Counted from the first letter of the stretch, positions 44,037 through 53,589 are shown. The stretch is DNA of 64,000 nt from Mycolicibacterium psychrotolerans (GCF_010729305.1 NZ_AP022574.1:248001-312000), one strand, 5' to 3'. Notes: generated from the letters alone by a model not told the origin. A program made the numbers and translations.

Positions 44037-44743
44037 GCAGGTGGTCGAGCGCGCTGCGGCTCGAAGTGTCCACCCAGGTGCGGCAGAAGTTCCTGCACGC
44101 CGCGCTGATCTCCGGGCTGCTGTGGCTTGCGCTGCTGCTTCCGATCCCCCGCGACGTGCGACCGATCATCGAGCCCTATGTCCTCGTCGGCGACATCGCG
44201 ATCATCGGTTTCTTCTTCATCGGCGGCTCGGTGTTCTTCGAGAAGCAGGAACGCACGCTGGGCGCTCTGATCTGCACTCCTCTGCGATTCCGCGAGTATG
44301 TATCGGCGAAGATCGCTGTGCTGGTAGCGATCTCGCTGGGCGTGGCTGTCTTCGTCGTCGTCGTCACCCACGGCATGGGCCGCCACTTGCTGCCGGTGAC
44401 GGCCGGAGTCGTACTCGGGACGCTGGTGATGCTGCTGACCGGATTCGCGTCGGCGCTGCCGTTCGACTCGGTCAGCGATTGGTTCCTTTCCACGACAGTG
44501 CCGCTCGCGGTGTTGGCGCTCCCGGTGCTGCACCTTTCCGGCATCTGGCCCAACCCGGTCCTCTATCTCGTTCCCACCCAGGGTCCCCTGCTGTTGTTCG
44601 GCGCCGCGTTCGGCCAGCTGACGCTCGCACCCTGGCAGATCGTTTACGCACTCGGGTATCCCCTTGCGTGCGCGGCCGGTCTCTACCTTTTGGGCAGAAC
44701 GTTGTTCGCCCAGTTCGTGGTCGAACGGTCAGGGGTGGCGTGA
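44033..44743 (+). CDS. ABC exporter permease 1
   Basis: 236 residues with six predicted membrane segments; the second includes AIIGFFFIGGSVFFEKQERTLGAL, typical of ABC-2 permeases (E-R-T-x-G after the second helix). It forms the membrane part with the next gene. It overlaps its neighbours by GTGA and TGATG, so all three subunits are co-translated. Confidence 0.88.
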   Translation: MSRWSSALRLEVSTQVRQKFLHAALISGLLWLALLLPIPRDVRPIIEPYVLVGDIAIIGFFFIGGSVFFEKQERTLGALICTPLRFREYVSAKIAVLVAISLGVAVFVVVVTHGMGRHLLPVTAGVVLGTLVMLLTGFASALPFDSVSDWFLSTTVPLAVLALPVLHLSGIWPNPVLYLVPTQGPLLLFGAAFGQLTLAPWQIVYALGYPLACAAGLYLLGRTLFAQFVVERSGVA

Positions 44744-45498
44744 TGGCCGTTACCGCGCTGGTGAACCGGAGAGCCTGGGCGGCCTTCGGGCACAATGACC
44801 TCCGTGGCACGTACCGGGATCCGCTCCTGGTGATGCTTGTTCTGGCACCGGTGATCTGGACCGTCGGCACGCTGGTCCTGGTCCCACCGGCAACAGAAAC
44901 ACTTTCTCGCCGTTATGATTTCGACCTCGTACCGTACTATCCGCTGCTTATCACCGCGCTGTTGCTACTGACCAGCATCATCATCGCAGGCGGCCTCGGT
45001 GCGTTCCTGGTGCTCGACGAGATCGACGCCGGAACACTGACCGCGCTGCAGGTCACCCCGGTGTCCCTGTCGAGCTTCTTCGCCTATCGCGCGAGCACCG
45101 TCATCGCGGTCACGACGGTCTACGTGGTGGGGACGATGTCGTTCAGCGGCATCCTCGCACCCGGACTCGTGTTGCCACTGGTGCCGATCGGCATGGTGGC
45201 CGGGCTGTCGTCGGTGGTGACGCTGTTGCTCATCGTGGCTGTGGCGCGCAACAAAATTCAAGGTATCGCGATGGTGCGCCTGCTCGGTATCGTCATCGCC
45301 GGACTACCCTGCCTGCCATGGTTCGTCGATTCCGGATGGAACCTGGCCTTCGGGGTGTTGCCGCCGTATTGGGCCGCCAAGGCTTTCTGGGTTGCCACTG
45401 AGCACGGCTTGTGGTGGCCGTATCTGGCCGGTGGCGTGGCCTACAACGTGGCGCTGGCATGGCCGCTGCTGCGCAGGTTCGTTCGCGTGAACACCTGA
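44743..45498 (+). CDS. ABC exporter permease 2
   Basis: 251 residues with six predicted membrane segments. GAFLVLDEIDAGTLTALQVTPVS is the ABC-2 motif with the conserved acidic residues before TLTAL. ATG 44743 overlaps the upstream stop. The open frame continues far upstream inside the other two genes, but that part is not coding. Its 3' end faces the helicase gene 8 bp away. Confidence 0.88.
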   Translation: MAVTALVNRRAWAAFGHNDLRGTYRDPLLVMLVLAPVIWTVGTLVLVPPATETLSRRYDFDLVPYYPLLITALLLLTSIIIAGGLGAFLVLDEIDAGTLTALQVTPVSLSSFFAYRASTVIAVTTVYVVGTMSFSGILAPGLVLPLVPIGMVAGLSSVVTLLLIVAVARNKIQGIAMVRLLGIVIAGLPCLPWFVDSGWNLAFGVLPPYWAAKAFWVATEHGLWWPYLAGGVAYNVALAWPLLRRFVRVNT

Positions 45499-45505
45499 TC
45501 GAGCC

Positions 45506-48043
45506 CTAGTCCATCCGCGCTACGTCCACCACGCGGAGCACCGCCACGCCCTCTTCGTCCGAGGCCGCCAGATCGACCTCGACGTCAATGCCCCAATCGT
45601 GGTCGCCGGCCGGGTCGTCGAGAATCTGGCGCACCCGCCACATCCCGGCCTGGCGTTCGATGATCAGCAGGGCCGGGCCGCGGGCGTCGGGGCCGGTGCC
45701 CACGTCGTCGTGCTCGTCGAAGTACGCGTCGCCGGCGTCCTGCCAGCGCTGCGCCGTCCAGCCCGAGCCGGTGTCCAGCGCGCCCAACTCGTCGTACCGT
45801 TCGCGTGCGAACAACTCGACGCGCCGGAACAGCGCGTTGCGAACCATCGCGGTGAAGGCGCGCTCGTTGCCTGTCAGTGGCCGCGGCCGCACCGGCACCG
45901 CGACCGGCGCGTCCAGCGGCTGATCTGGACTGGTCAACTGCTCCCACTCGTCGAGCAGACTCGAATCCACCTGGCGGACAAGCTCGGCCAGCCACTCCGT
46001 GATGTCGGTGAGTTCCTCGGTCCGCGCGGCGGTCGGCACGCCGGAGCGCAGCGCCTTGACCGCGTCGGACAGGTAGCGCAGCACCGCACCCTCCGAGCGG
46101 GTCAGCCCGTAGACGCTGACGTACTCGCGGAACGTGAACGCGCCCTCCCACATCTCGCGCACCACCGACTTGGGGGCGAGTTGCCCGTCAGCCGCCCACG
46201 GGTTGGACTGCAGGTAGATCTCGAAGACCCCGGTGAGCAGATCGTCCAGCGGCTTGGGATAGGTCACGTCGTCGAGCAGCGCGATGCGCTCGTCGTACTC
46301 GATGCCTTCGGCCTTCATCGCCGCCACCGCCTCGCCCCTGGCCTTCTTCAGCTGAGCGGCCAGGATCTGCCGCGAATCCTCCAGCGTCGCCTCGATCACC
46401 GAAACCACGTCGCGCGCATAGCTTTCCGCGTCCTGATCGAGGACGTCGATCGCGGCGAGGGCGAACGTCGACAGCGGCTGGTTCAGCGCGAAGTCCGGCG
46501 GCAGGTCGACGGTCAGCCGGTAGCGCCGCCCGTCGGCCTCGGGTGCGGGCAGCCGCTCGACGACACCCGCCTGCAGCAGGGAACGCGCGATCCCGACCGC
46601 CTCGCGGATCAGCCGCAGCTGACGCTTACGGGGTTCGTGGTTGTCGGTGAGCAGCCGGCGCATGGCCTCGAACGGATCACCCGGACGGTCCACGACGTCG
46701 AGGATCATCGCCGTGAACACCCGCATGTTGCTGGTGAGCGGCTCGGGTGCAGCGTCGACCAGACGCGTCATCGTCTTCTCGCTCCACGGCACCATTCCCT
46801 CGGGGACCTTGCGCCGCACCAGTTTCCGCCGCTTCTTCGGATCGTCGGCCACCTTCGCGAACTGCTTGAGGTTTTCCACCTCGTGCTCGGGCGCCTGCAC
46901 CACGACGGTGCCGGCCGTGTCGTAACCTGCCCGTCCGGCCCGGCCGGCGATCTGGTGGAACTCACGGGCGGTGAGCAATCGAGTCCGGGTGCCGTCGTAC
47001 TTCGACAGCGCGGTGAACACCACGGTGCGGATCGGCACGTTGATGCCGACACCGAGGGTGTCGGTACCGCAGATGACCTTCAGCAGGCCGGCCTGAGCGA
47101 GCTGCTCCACCAGCCGCCGGTACTTGGGCAGCATGCCGGCGTGGTGCACGCCGATGCCGTGCCGCACCAGCCGCGACAACGTCGAGCCGAACGCCGTTGA
47201 AAAACGGAAGGAACCGACCATCTGAGCGATAGCGGCCTTTTCGTCCTTGGTGCTGACGTTGACGCTCATCAGCGCCTGTGCCCGCTCCAACGCCGAGGCC
47301 TGCGTGAAATGCACGATGTAGATCGGCGCCTGGCGGGTGTCCAGCAGCTCGCCGATGGTCTCGTGCATCGGGGTGGTGGCATAGGAGTAGAACAGCGGAA
47401 CCGGACGCTCGGCATGGGCCACCAGTGCGGTCGGCCGCCCGGTGCGCCGGGTCAGGTCCTCCCGCAGGAACGTGACGTCGCCCAGCGTCGCCGACATCAG
47501 CAGGAACTGGGCGCGGGGTAACTCGAGCAGCGGCACCTGCCACGCCCAGCCGCGGTCGGGGTCGCCGTAGAAGTGGAACTCGTCCATCACCACCACGCCG
47601 ATGTCCGACGTCGCGCCTTCGCGCAGCGCGGTGTTCGCCAGTACCTCGGCCGTGCAGACGATGATCGGCGCGTGTGCATTGACCGCGGCGTCGCCGGTCA
47701 GCATGCCGACCTGATCCGCGCCGAAGATGCCGCACAGCGTGAAGAACTTCTCGCTCACGAGCGCCTTGATCGGCGCTGTGTAGTAACTGCGCCGCCCGGC
47801 CGCCAGCGCGGCGTACTGAGCGCCCGTCGCAACCAGGGATTTTCCCGATCCCGTGGGTGTCGCGAGCACGACGTTGGCGCCGCTGACGAATTCGATCAGC
47901 GCCTCCTCCTGCGCCGGGTACAGCGGGGTGCCTGCGGCGTCGGCCCACTCCGCGAACGCGGTGAACAGTTCGTCGGGGTCGGCGCCGGCGGCGCGCAGCG
48001 CGGAGAGGTCGCTGGGAGTGTCGAGCAGGGGCCGGCCAGTCAT
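45506..48043 (-). CDS. DEAD/DEAH-box helicase with DUF3516 C-terminus
   Basis: 845 residues from ATG 48043. The Ski2-like helicase core has Walker A ATPTGSGKS near 57, motif II MDEFHFYGD, motif III SATLGD and motif VI HQIAGRAGRAGYD. The C-terminal 380 residues are the actinobacterial DUF3516 domain. The domain order suggests an RNA or DNA helicase of the Ski2/Hel308 type. No neighbour explains its role. Confidence 0.9.
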   Translation of the reverse strand: MTGRPLLDTPSDLSALRAAGADPDELFTAFAEWADAAGTPLYPAQEEALIEFVSGANVVLATPTGSGKSLVATGAQYAALAAGRRSYYTAPIKALVSEKFFTLCGIFGADQVGMLTGDAAVNAHAPIIVCTAEVLANTALREGATSDIGVVVMDEFHFYGDPDRGWAWQVPLLELPRAQFLLMSATLGDVTFLREDLTRRTGRPTALVAHAERPVPLFYSYATTPMHETIGELLDTRQAPIYIVHFTQASALERAQALMSVNVSTKDEKAAIAQMVGSFRFSTAFGSTLSRLVRHGIGVHHAGMLPKYRRLVEQLAQAGLLKVICGTDTLGVGINVPIRTVVFTALSKYDGTRTRLLTAREFHQIAGRAGRAGYDTAGTVVVQAPEHEVENLKQFAKVADDPKKRRKLVRRKVPEGMVPWSEKTMTRLVDAAPEPLTSNMRVFTAMILDVVDRPGDPFEAMRRLLTDNHEPRKRQLRLIREAVGIARSLLQAGVVERLPAPEADGRRYRLTVDLPPDFALNQPLSTFALAAIDVLDQDAESYARDVVSVIEATLEDSRQILAAQLKKARGEAVAAMKAEGIEYDERIALLDDVTYPKPLDDLLTGVFEIYLQSNPWAADGQLAPKSVVREMWEGAFTFREYVSVYGLTRSEGAVLRYLSDAVKALRSGVPTAARTEELTDITEWLAELVRQVDSSLLDEWEQLTSPDQPLDAPVAVPVRPRPLTGNERAFTAMVRNALFRRVELFARERYDELGALDTGSGWTAQRWQDAGDAYFDEHDDVGTGPDARGPALLIIERQAGMWRVRQILDDPAGDHDWGIDVEVDLAASDEEGVAVLRVVDVARMD

Positions 48044-48059
48044 CGTGGATACCAGCCTG

Positions 48060-48076
48060 CCCGATCGGTGATCGGG
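48060..48076 (-). terminator. hairpin between P450 and helicase genes
   Basis: CCCGATC-GGT-GATCGGG is a perfect 7-bp stem, 8 bp past the P450 stop. No U tract follows, so it is only a candidate terminator. Confidence 0.35.
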
Positions 48077-48084
48077 TGGTGCGG

Positions 48085-49326
48085 TCAGGCTGCGACGTCG
48101 AAGACGACGGGCAGGGAGACCGGCCCGCTGAGCGCCGTGAGCGGCTTCCACCGGACCGGCCCCGCCAGCCGCATGTTCGGCATTCGCGCGGCCATCACAG
48201 CCAGGCCCTCCGCGATCTCGAGGCGCGCAAGGTGGGAGCCGAGGCAGAAGTGCATTCCGCCGCCGAAGGTCACCATCGCCGACCCGCCCTCACGGGTGAT
48301 GTCCAGTCGGTCGGGTTCGTCGAACACCGAGGGGTCCCGGTTGGCCGACGCGAGATTCGCGACCACCAGTGTGCCTGCGGGGATTCTCAACCCGGCCAAC
48401 TCCACATCCTCCACGGCGGTGCGGATCATGCCGAACGCCACCGGGAAATGCCGGAACACTTCTTCGGCGGCCCGCATCGCCAAGTCGGGGCGCCGGGCCA
48501 GCAGCTGCCACTGATCGGGATGATCACACAGGGCGTGCACGGCGGCGGCGAGTTGATTGCGGGTGGTGTCGGTGCCCGCCATCAGCAGCCCCGCCACCAG
48601 CATGCGGAGTTCATCGAGACTCAGCCGTTCCCCGCCCTCCTCAACGCGGATGAGGTCGGAGAGCAGATCATCGGTGAGACTGTGTCGCCGCCGATCCACC
48701 ATGGCGTCGACGTAGTCGTCGAGTTCCTGCCAGGCAGCCAGGATGCGGTCCTGCTGATCGGACACATTCCAGGCGAAGACCCTGAAGATGTCGTCGGTCC
48801 AGTCGGAGAACGCCTGCCAGTCCTCCGGCGGCGCACCCAGCATCGCGCAGATGATCGGGATCGGGTACTTGCGGGCGATGTCCGTGACCACCTCGCAGTG
48901 CCCGCACCCCGTGCAAAGGTCGACCAGATCGGTCATCACGTCGATGACCGTTGACCGCAGACGCGCCGTTCCGCGAGGTGTGAACGCAGGCGCCACCAGC
49001 CGCCGCAGCCGATGGTGCTCGGCTCCATCGAGGCTGATCAGGTTCGCCGCGACACGGTCCCACAGCGGACCCGACGTGATGCCTTGCGCTTGGAGGAACA
49101 TTCCTTTCGGAACGCAAAATCGTGGGTCTCTCAGTACCCTGCGCACCAGTTCGTAGCTGAGGACCTCTGGGCCGTGGGATCCGATAGCGATCGGTCCGCG
49201 CGAACGGGCCTCCGCGATCAGCCGATGCGCCTCGGCGGGCTCGTCGACGTGCTCGTATGCCAATACGGGCAGCTGCGCGTCAAAGACATCCGGGCAGTGG
49301 CGCGAAGGCGCCGTCTCCACGTTCAT
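48085..49326 (-). CDS. cytochrome P450
   Basis: 413 residues from ATG 49326 (a TTG at 49353 would add 9). The I-helix oxygen motif is LLMAGTDTTRNQ, the ExxR motif is in AAEEVFRHF, and the haem loop is FGGGMHFCLGSHLAR with the thiolate cysteine. This is a soluble bacterial class I P450; the substrate is unknown. No ferredoxin gene lies beside it. It is divergent from a large LuxR regulator that may control it. Confidence 0.93.
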   Translation of the reverse strand: MNVETAPSRHCPDVFDAQLPVLAYEHVDEPAEAHRLIAEARSRGPIAIGSHGPEVLSYELVRRVLRDPRFCVPKGMFLQAQGITSGPLWDRVAANLISLDGAEHHRLRRLVAPAFTPRGTARLRSTVIDVMTDLVDLCTGCGHCEVVTDIARKYPIPIICAMLGAPPEDWQAFSDWTDDIFRVFAWNVSDQQDRILAAWQELDDYVDAMVDRRRHSLTDDLLSDLIRVEEGGERLSLDELRMLVAGLLMAGTDTTRNQLAAAVHALCDHPDQWQLLARRPDLAMRAAEEVFRHFPVAFGMIRTAVEDVELAGLRIPAGTLVVANLASANRDPSVFDEPDRLDITREGGSAMVTFGGGMHFCLGSHLARLEIAEGLAVMAARMPNMRLAGPVRWKPLTALSGPVSLPVVFDVAA

Positions 49327-49379
49327 CAATCCATCGTCGACGGGAGTGCTCAACCCACTCTCAGTAGTCCGGTACTGAG

Positions 49380-49404
49380 ATCTTCCCGATGCGGGCCAAG
49401 ATCA
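49380..49404. promoter_or_regulatory. inverted repeat between P450 and LuxR genes
   Basis: GATCTT (49380-49385) pairs with AAGATC (49399-49404), and inside them CCCG pairs with CGGG. The gap between the divergent starts is about 120 bp, so this symmetric site is well placed to control both genes. Confidence 0.4.
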
Positions 49405-49437
49405 CCTGATACGCCCTCCGCGGCGGTGCTGCGCTCC

Positions 49438-49449
49438 TACGCTTGACAG
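49438..49449 (+). promoter_or_regulatory. -10 box of a probable leaderless LuxR transcript
   Basis: TACGCT at 49438-49443 is 6 bases before GTG 49450 and no Shine-Dalgarno is present. Confidence 0.4.
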
Positions 49450-52056
49450 GTGCGGTTGACATGGCCGCTCACCGGGCGGACGCAGGAGACACGGCTCATC
49501 GAAGCCGCGTTGCTCGATCATGATTCAGCAGGCATCGTGGTCAGTGGCGCGGCCGGGGTTGGAAAGAGCCGGATCGTGCGGGAGACGCTCACCGCCTTCG
49601 CGGCGCGCGACTGGTTGCTGCACTGGGTGGTCGGCACGTCGGCGGCACACAAGCTCCCCTTGGGTGCCCTGACACCCTGGACGGCGACAAGCGGCGACGA
49701 CAGCCTCGAGCTCGTCCACGGTGTCATCGAGGCGCTGACCTCGTCTGAGGCGCCGGTGGTGGTGGCAGTCGATGACGTGCCGTTGCTCGACGACCTGTCG
49801 GCCGTCGTCGTGCACCAGATCATTCACCGCCGGCTCGCGAAGGTCGTGCTGACCATGCGCACCGGCGAACCGGTCAGCGATGCGACGCGTGAACTCTGGA
49901 AGGCCGGCGACTTCGACTGGCTCGACATTGCGCCGCTGACGCCGGAAGACACCGAGCGGCTGGTGCGCCTCGCCGTCGGGGGTCCGGTCGATGACGTTGC
50001 GGCACAACGCTTGTGGATGTTGACCGAGGGCAACCCGTTGTATCTGCGGTTGATCGTGGAACACGAGGTCGCCGACGGACGGCTCGCCTACGACAACGCC
50101 GTATGGACGTGGACCGGTGATCCCGTGATTCCGCCGGGTCTGGTCGAGCTCGTCGAGGCGCGTACGGGCGGGCTGCCCGAGGCCGTCAGTGATGTCATCG
50201 ACGTGCTGGCCGTCGGCGAGCCCCTCGAACTACGGTCATTGACCCGGATCACCGGCGCCGAGGCCGTCGAGGAGGCCGACAGGCGAGGTCTGATCTCCTG
50301 CGAACCGGTCGATGGCGCCGTGCATGCCCGTCTGGCTCATCCGCTGTACGGCGAGGTGCGTCGCCGCCGTGCCGCTCAGACCACGTTGCGTCGCCTCCGA
50401 GGCGTCGTTGCCTCCGAACTGGCCGCGACCATACCGCGGGACGACGTCCATGCCGTGGTCCGCCGGGCGGCCCTGAGCGTTGACTCCGATCTCGAACCCG
50501 ACGTCAACCTCCTTCTCGACGCAGCGCGCGGGGCCGCCTGGATGCTGGATCTGCCTCTGGCCAACCGGCTGGCCGAGGCCGCGATCGCCGCAGGCGGACG
50601 GGTCGAGGCGAGCCTGATCCGCGCCTTCGTGCTGTCCTGGGTCGGTAAGGGCGCCGTTGCAGAGGCCGTGCTCGCCGACGTCGACACAGACACGCTCACC
50701 GCGGTCGAACAGGCACGGGTGACGTACCTGCGGGCGGTCAACCTGTTCTTCACCCTCGCCGACCCGGACGCCGCCGTGGCTCTGGTCGACCGCGCCACGA
50801 GCATCGAACCGCCCGAGCGGCATTGCTTCGACGCTTTTCGGTGTGTGGCCGCGGCGGCGCTGGGCGATCCTCAGACCGCCCGCGCGCTCGCGCATTCCTT
50901 CGACGCGAGTCTGCTGCCCGATCACCTCGAGCGCCGCCTGACGGCATGGGCCGTGACGGTTGCCTGCGGAGAAGCCGGGGCCGCAGCCGAGGCAGTGACC
51001 GTCGCGAGTGCGGGCTACCCCATTCCGGTGCGGGCGTTCATCGTCATCTCCGACGCCCACATCAACGCCTTGCTGCTGGCGGGTGACACGGCGGGGGCCC
51101 AGGAGGTCGCCGAGATGATGCGTGGCCGCGCCATGGCCTCGCGGGGCGCTCCGTTCGGACAGATCGCCATCGCCGTGACCGGGCAGGCAGAGCTCGGCGC
51201 AGGTCACCTCGACCAGGCCTGTACCGATCTGTCCACCGCATTGCAGCGCGTCACGGCATGGAACACCGCAACCGGCTTCCGCTACCGGTACGAGATCCTG
51301 CTCACCACTGCGCTCGCGATGCGCGGGCAGACCCACGACGCCCTCGTGGCGCAGGCTGCGATGGAAGCTCACCGCCATCCCGGTTGGCGGTACCTCGACT
51401 ACGCCCGAGCGATCGCCGCCGGATGGGTCGCCGGAGCGCAGGGTGCGGTCAGCGAAGCGATCTCGATGGTCCGGAAGGCGGCCGAGATCGCCGGTAGTCG
51501 TGGGCAATACGCGGCCGAGGTGATGTGTCTGCAGACGGCGACCCAGTTCGGTGATGCGTCCACCGCCGGCCGTCTCCATGAGCTGCAGGGCCATGTCGAG
51601 GGTCCGCGTGCCGGCATCGCGGCGCGCTTCGCTGATGCCCTGGGTTGCTCAGACGGCCGCGAACTCGAGGTCATATCCCGACATTTCGAAGAGATCGGCG
51701 ACCTGATCGCTGCCACCGACGCGGCGGCGCACGCCGCGATCTGCTTCCGCGCCAAGAGCCTGCGCGGTTCCTCATTGCGGTGTTCGCTGCGCGCCGACGC
51801 CCTGGCGGAGACCTGCGGCGGCGCCCGGACCCCAGCGCTCCGTCGATGCACCGACCACCTGCCGCTGACCGCTCGCGAGCGCGAGATCGTGATGCTCCTC
51901 GGGACTTCGGCATCCAACCGCGACATCGCCTCCCTGCTGAAGGTGTCTGTGCGCACAGTGGAGAGCCACATCTACAACGCCATGGCCAAGACCGGCGCGA
52001 TGAGCCGCGAGGAACTCGGTGCACTCCTGCCCGGCGGCAACGGTCAGCTCAACTGA
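49450..52056 (+). CDS. large ATP-binding LuxR-family regulator (LAL type)
   Basis: 868 residues. An N-terminal STAND/AAA ATPase carries Walker A SGAAGVGKSR near 32-41 and VVVAVDDVPLLDD as Walker B. The long helical middle looks like TPR repeats. The C-terminal LuxR helix-turn-helix is LTAREREIVMLLGTSASNRDIASLLKVSVRTVESHI. LAL regulators integrate a ligand signal with ATP hydrolysis. It probably controls the divergent P450. Its last 13 bp overlap the convergent SnoaL-like gene. Confidence 0.9.
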   Translation: MRLTWPLTGRTQETRLIEAALLDHDSAGIVVSGAAGVGKSRIVRETLTAFAARDWLLHWVVGTSAAHKLPLGALTPWTATSGDDSLELVHGVIEALTSSEAPVVVAVDDVPLLDDLSAVVVHQIIHRRLAKVVLTMRTGEPVSDATRELWKAGDFDWLDIAPLTPEDTERLVRLAVGGPVDDVAAQRLWMLTEGNPLYLRLIVEHEVADGRLAYDNAVWTWTGDPVIPPGLVELVEARTGGLPEAVSDVIDVLAVGEPLELRSLTRITGAEAVEEADRRGLISCEPVDGAVHARLAHPLYGEVRRRRAAQTTLRRLRGVVASELAATIPRDDVHAVVRRAALSVDSDLEPDVNLLLDAARGAAWMLDLPLANRLAEAAIAAGGRVEASLIRAFVLSWVGKGAVAEAVLADVDTDTLTAVEQARVTYLRAVNLFFTLADPDAAVALVDRATSIEPPERHCFDAFRCVAAAALGDPQTARALAHSFDASLLPDHLERRLTAWAVTVACGEAGAAAEAVTVASAGYPIPVRAFIVISDAHINALLLAGDTAGAQEVAEMMRGRAMASRGAPFGQIAIAVTGQAELGAGHLDQACTDLSTALQRVTAWNTATGFRYRYEILLTTALAMRGQTHDALVAQAAMEAHRHPGWRYLDYARAIAAGWVAGAQGAVSEAISMVRKAAEIAGSRGQYAAEVMCLQTATQFGDASTAGRLHELQGHVEGPRAGIAARFADALGCSDGRELEVISRHFEEIGDLIAATDAAAHAAICFRAKSLRGSSLRCSLRADALAETCGGARTPALRRCTDHLPLTAREREIVMLLGTSASNRDIASLLKVSVRTVESHIYNAMAKTGAMSREELGALLPGGNGQLN

Positions 52057-52451
52057 GCCATTACCGAGGCACCGTCGAGCCAGACGTTCTCCCGGCTGAT
52101 CAGCCCATCCCGGAACTCGAACACGTGCAGCATGCGGAACGTGATGCGCCTGCCCCTGCCCGGCATGCCGAGCATCGAGCCGATCACGGTTCCGGTCATG
52201 TCCTGTTCGAGGATCATCGCGTCGTCCGTGACGAACCGGCGGCGTTCCGACCACGTCTCGGCCCGGAAGTTCGCGGTGAGCTGAACGTAGAATTCTCGGG
52301 CACCACCCTTCGAATGGTGCAGTCCGTCGGGGAAACCGACGACGTCGTGTTCCACGTCCTCGGTGTAGACCGCGAGCGCCCCGTCGATGTCACCGCGACC
52401 CTCGGCCTCGATGTGGCGGTCGATGAGCGCCCGCATGTCGCGCTCCTGCAT
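52044..52451 (-). CDS. SnoaL/NTF2-like protein
   Basis: 135 residues. The fold is suggested by IEAEGRGDIDGALAVYTEDVEHDVVG at the start and FRMLHVFEFRDGLISRENVWLDG near the end. Such proteins are cyclases, isomerases or ligand carriers. It is convergent with the LuxR gene, sharing 13 bp, and its substrate is unknown. Confidence 0.8.
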   Translation of the reverse strand: MQERDMRALIDRHIEAEGRGDIDGALAVYTEDVEHDVVGFPDGLHHSKGGAREFYVQLTANFRAETWSERRRFVTDDAMILEQDMTGTVIGSMLGMPGRGRRITFRMLHVFEFRDGLISRENVWLDGASVMAQLS

Positions 52452-52562
52452 GTACTCAGGGATAGCACCTCATGGCACCGCGAAATTCAGTACTGCACTA
52501 CTGACGTCTCCGTGGTTGACGCGAGCGACGATTTCCGTCAGGTCGAACGAACGGGGAGCATC

Positions 52563-52748
52563 ATGACGATCCACATGCCACACATCCACATGCCGCACCC
52601 GCACATGCCGCATCCGGTCACAGCGGTGACGCACTGGCGGGACCACCACCCGAAGCACGTCAAGTCCGACTGGGACATCCACCTGCATCCGCACCATCAG
52701 GCGTTCATCGAGGCTGCGGCGATGTCGCGGATGATGGATCGGCTGTAG
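52563..52748 (+). CDS. histidine-rich small protein
   Basis: 61 residues with a good ribosome site (GGGGAG 5 bases before ATG 52563). Fourteen residues are histidine by my count. The first 18 residues are built from MPH/PHMPH repeats, and HLHPHHQ occurs near residue 45. There is no signal peptide. Such a composition suggests metal binding (nickel, zinc or copper), but no family is recognised. The 3' end overlaps the convergent membrane gene by 44 bp. The 111 bp upstream hold no other gene. Confidence 0.6.
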   Translation: MTIHMPHIHMPHPHMPHPVTAVTHWRDHHPKHVKSDWDIHLHPHHQAFIEAAAMSRMMDRL

Positions 52749-53589
52749 TCCGGCGCAGGCCGGCGCCCAGGGCCGCCCCGACCGCACCGAGCAGGACGAG
52801 GGCGACCCCGGCGATCAGCGAGTAGTTCAGCCACTGGTGCGCACTGCCTTCGGCGGTGCCGACCATCACCTCGGCGACGGCGCGGATGTCGCCGGTGGTG
52901 CGGTTGAGCGCCGCGTCGACGAAGCGGCGCCCCATCTCGATACCCGCCCATCCCGCGGCGCCGACCAGCAGGGCCGATACCCCGAGCGCGGTGAGCGCCC
53001 GGCCACGTGAGCGCGCGGCGGCGAAGGTCAGCAGGGCCAGCACAGCGGTCAGCACGGCGGTCGCGATACTCACCCACGGGCCCCAGGTGGCCAGCGGCCG
53101 CAGCTTTCCCGGCCGCAGGTCCGGCGAGTCCACGGTGATCGGCACGGTCAGCGTCTGAGGCACGGCGAGATCCAGGGTGCCCAGCGTGGCGCTGAACGAG
53201 GGATCCGACAGCATCGGCGCGACGTCGATCAGCCACTGATCGGTCGAGTTGCCCGCCGGCACCGCGCCGGTGAACATCCACCGGTGCGCGATCCGGTTGG
53301 CCTGCGCGAACTGCCCGGGAAAACCGGAGTTGCCGGTGTAGGAGTCGGCGACCGTGCGGACCAGCTGGGGGTTGAGCGTGTAGCCCTTGTCGGCGCCCAG
53401 CGCGAGCACCTGGGTGCTCAGCTCACCTGCCATCGCGTCCTGCAGCCGTGGGTCACTCGCGGCCCGTGCCGCCAGCGCGGCGTAACCGTCCTCGTCGACG
53501 ATGTGCAGCTGCGCCCACACCGCCGGCACCGCCGCCGCCAGTGCGACGGTGGTGAGCAGCCACAGCATCAGCGCGGCGAGAAAGCGCAC
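52705..53589 (-). CDS. membrane protein with large extracytoplasmic domain
   Basis: 294 residues. The first hydrophobic segment (about 3-25) is followed by an extracytoplasmic region of about 140 residues (ARAASDPRLQDAMAGELSTQVLALG). Three more membrane segments follow near 172-192, 202-220 and 262-285. The tail is Ser/Thr/Pro-rich. Pattern alone does not identify a function. Confidence 0.75.
   Translation of the reverse strand: MRFLAALMLWLLTTVALAAAVPAVWAQLHIVDEDGYAALAARAASDPRLQDAMAGELSTQVLALGADKGYTLNPQLVRTVADSYTGNSGFPGQFAQANRIAHRWMFTGAVPAGNSTDQWLIDVAPMLSDPSFSATLGTLDLAVPQTLTVPITVDSPDLRPGKLRPLATWGPWVSIATAVLTAVLALLTFAAARSRGRALTALGVSALLVGAAGWAGIEMGRRFVDAALNRTTGDIRAVAEVMVGTAEGSAHQWLNYSLIAGVALVLLGAVGAALGAGLRRTTADPSSATSPQPR

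Noticed and set aside
43795..44742. Upstream extension of the second ABC permease frame through the other two exporter genes
   Set aside because: The extension lies in a different frame over two well-supported genes and has shadow composition; the permease begins at ATG 44743.
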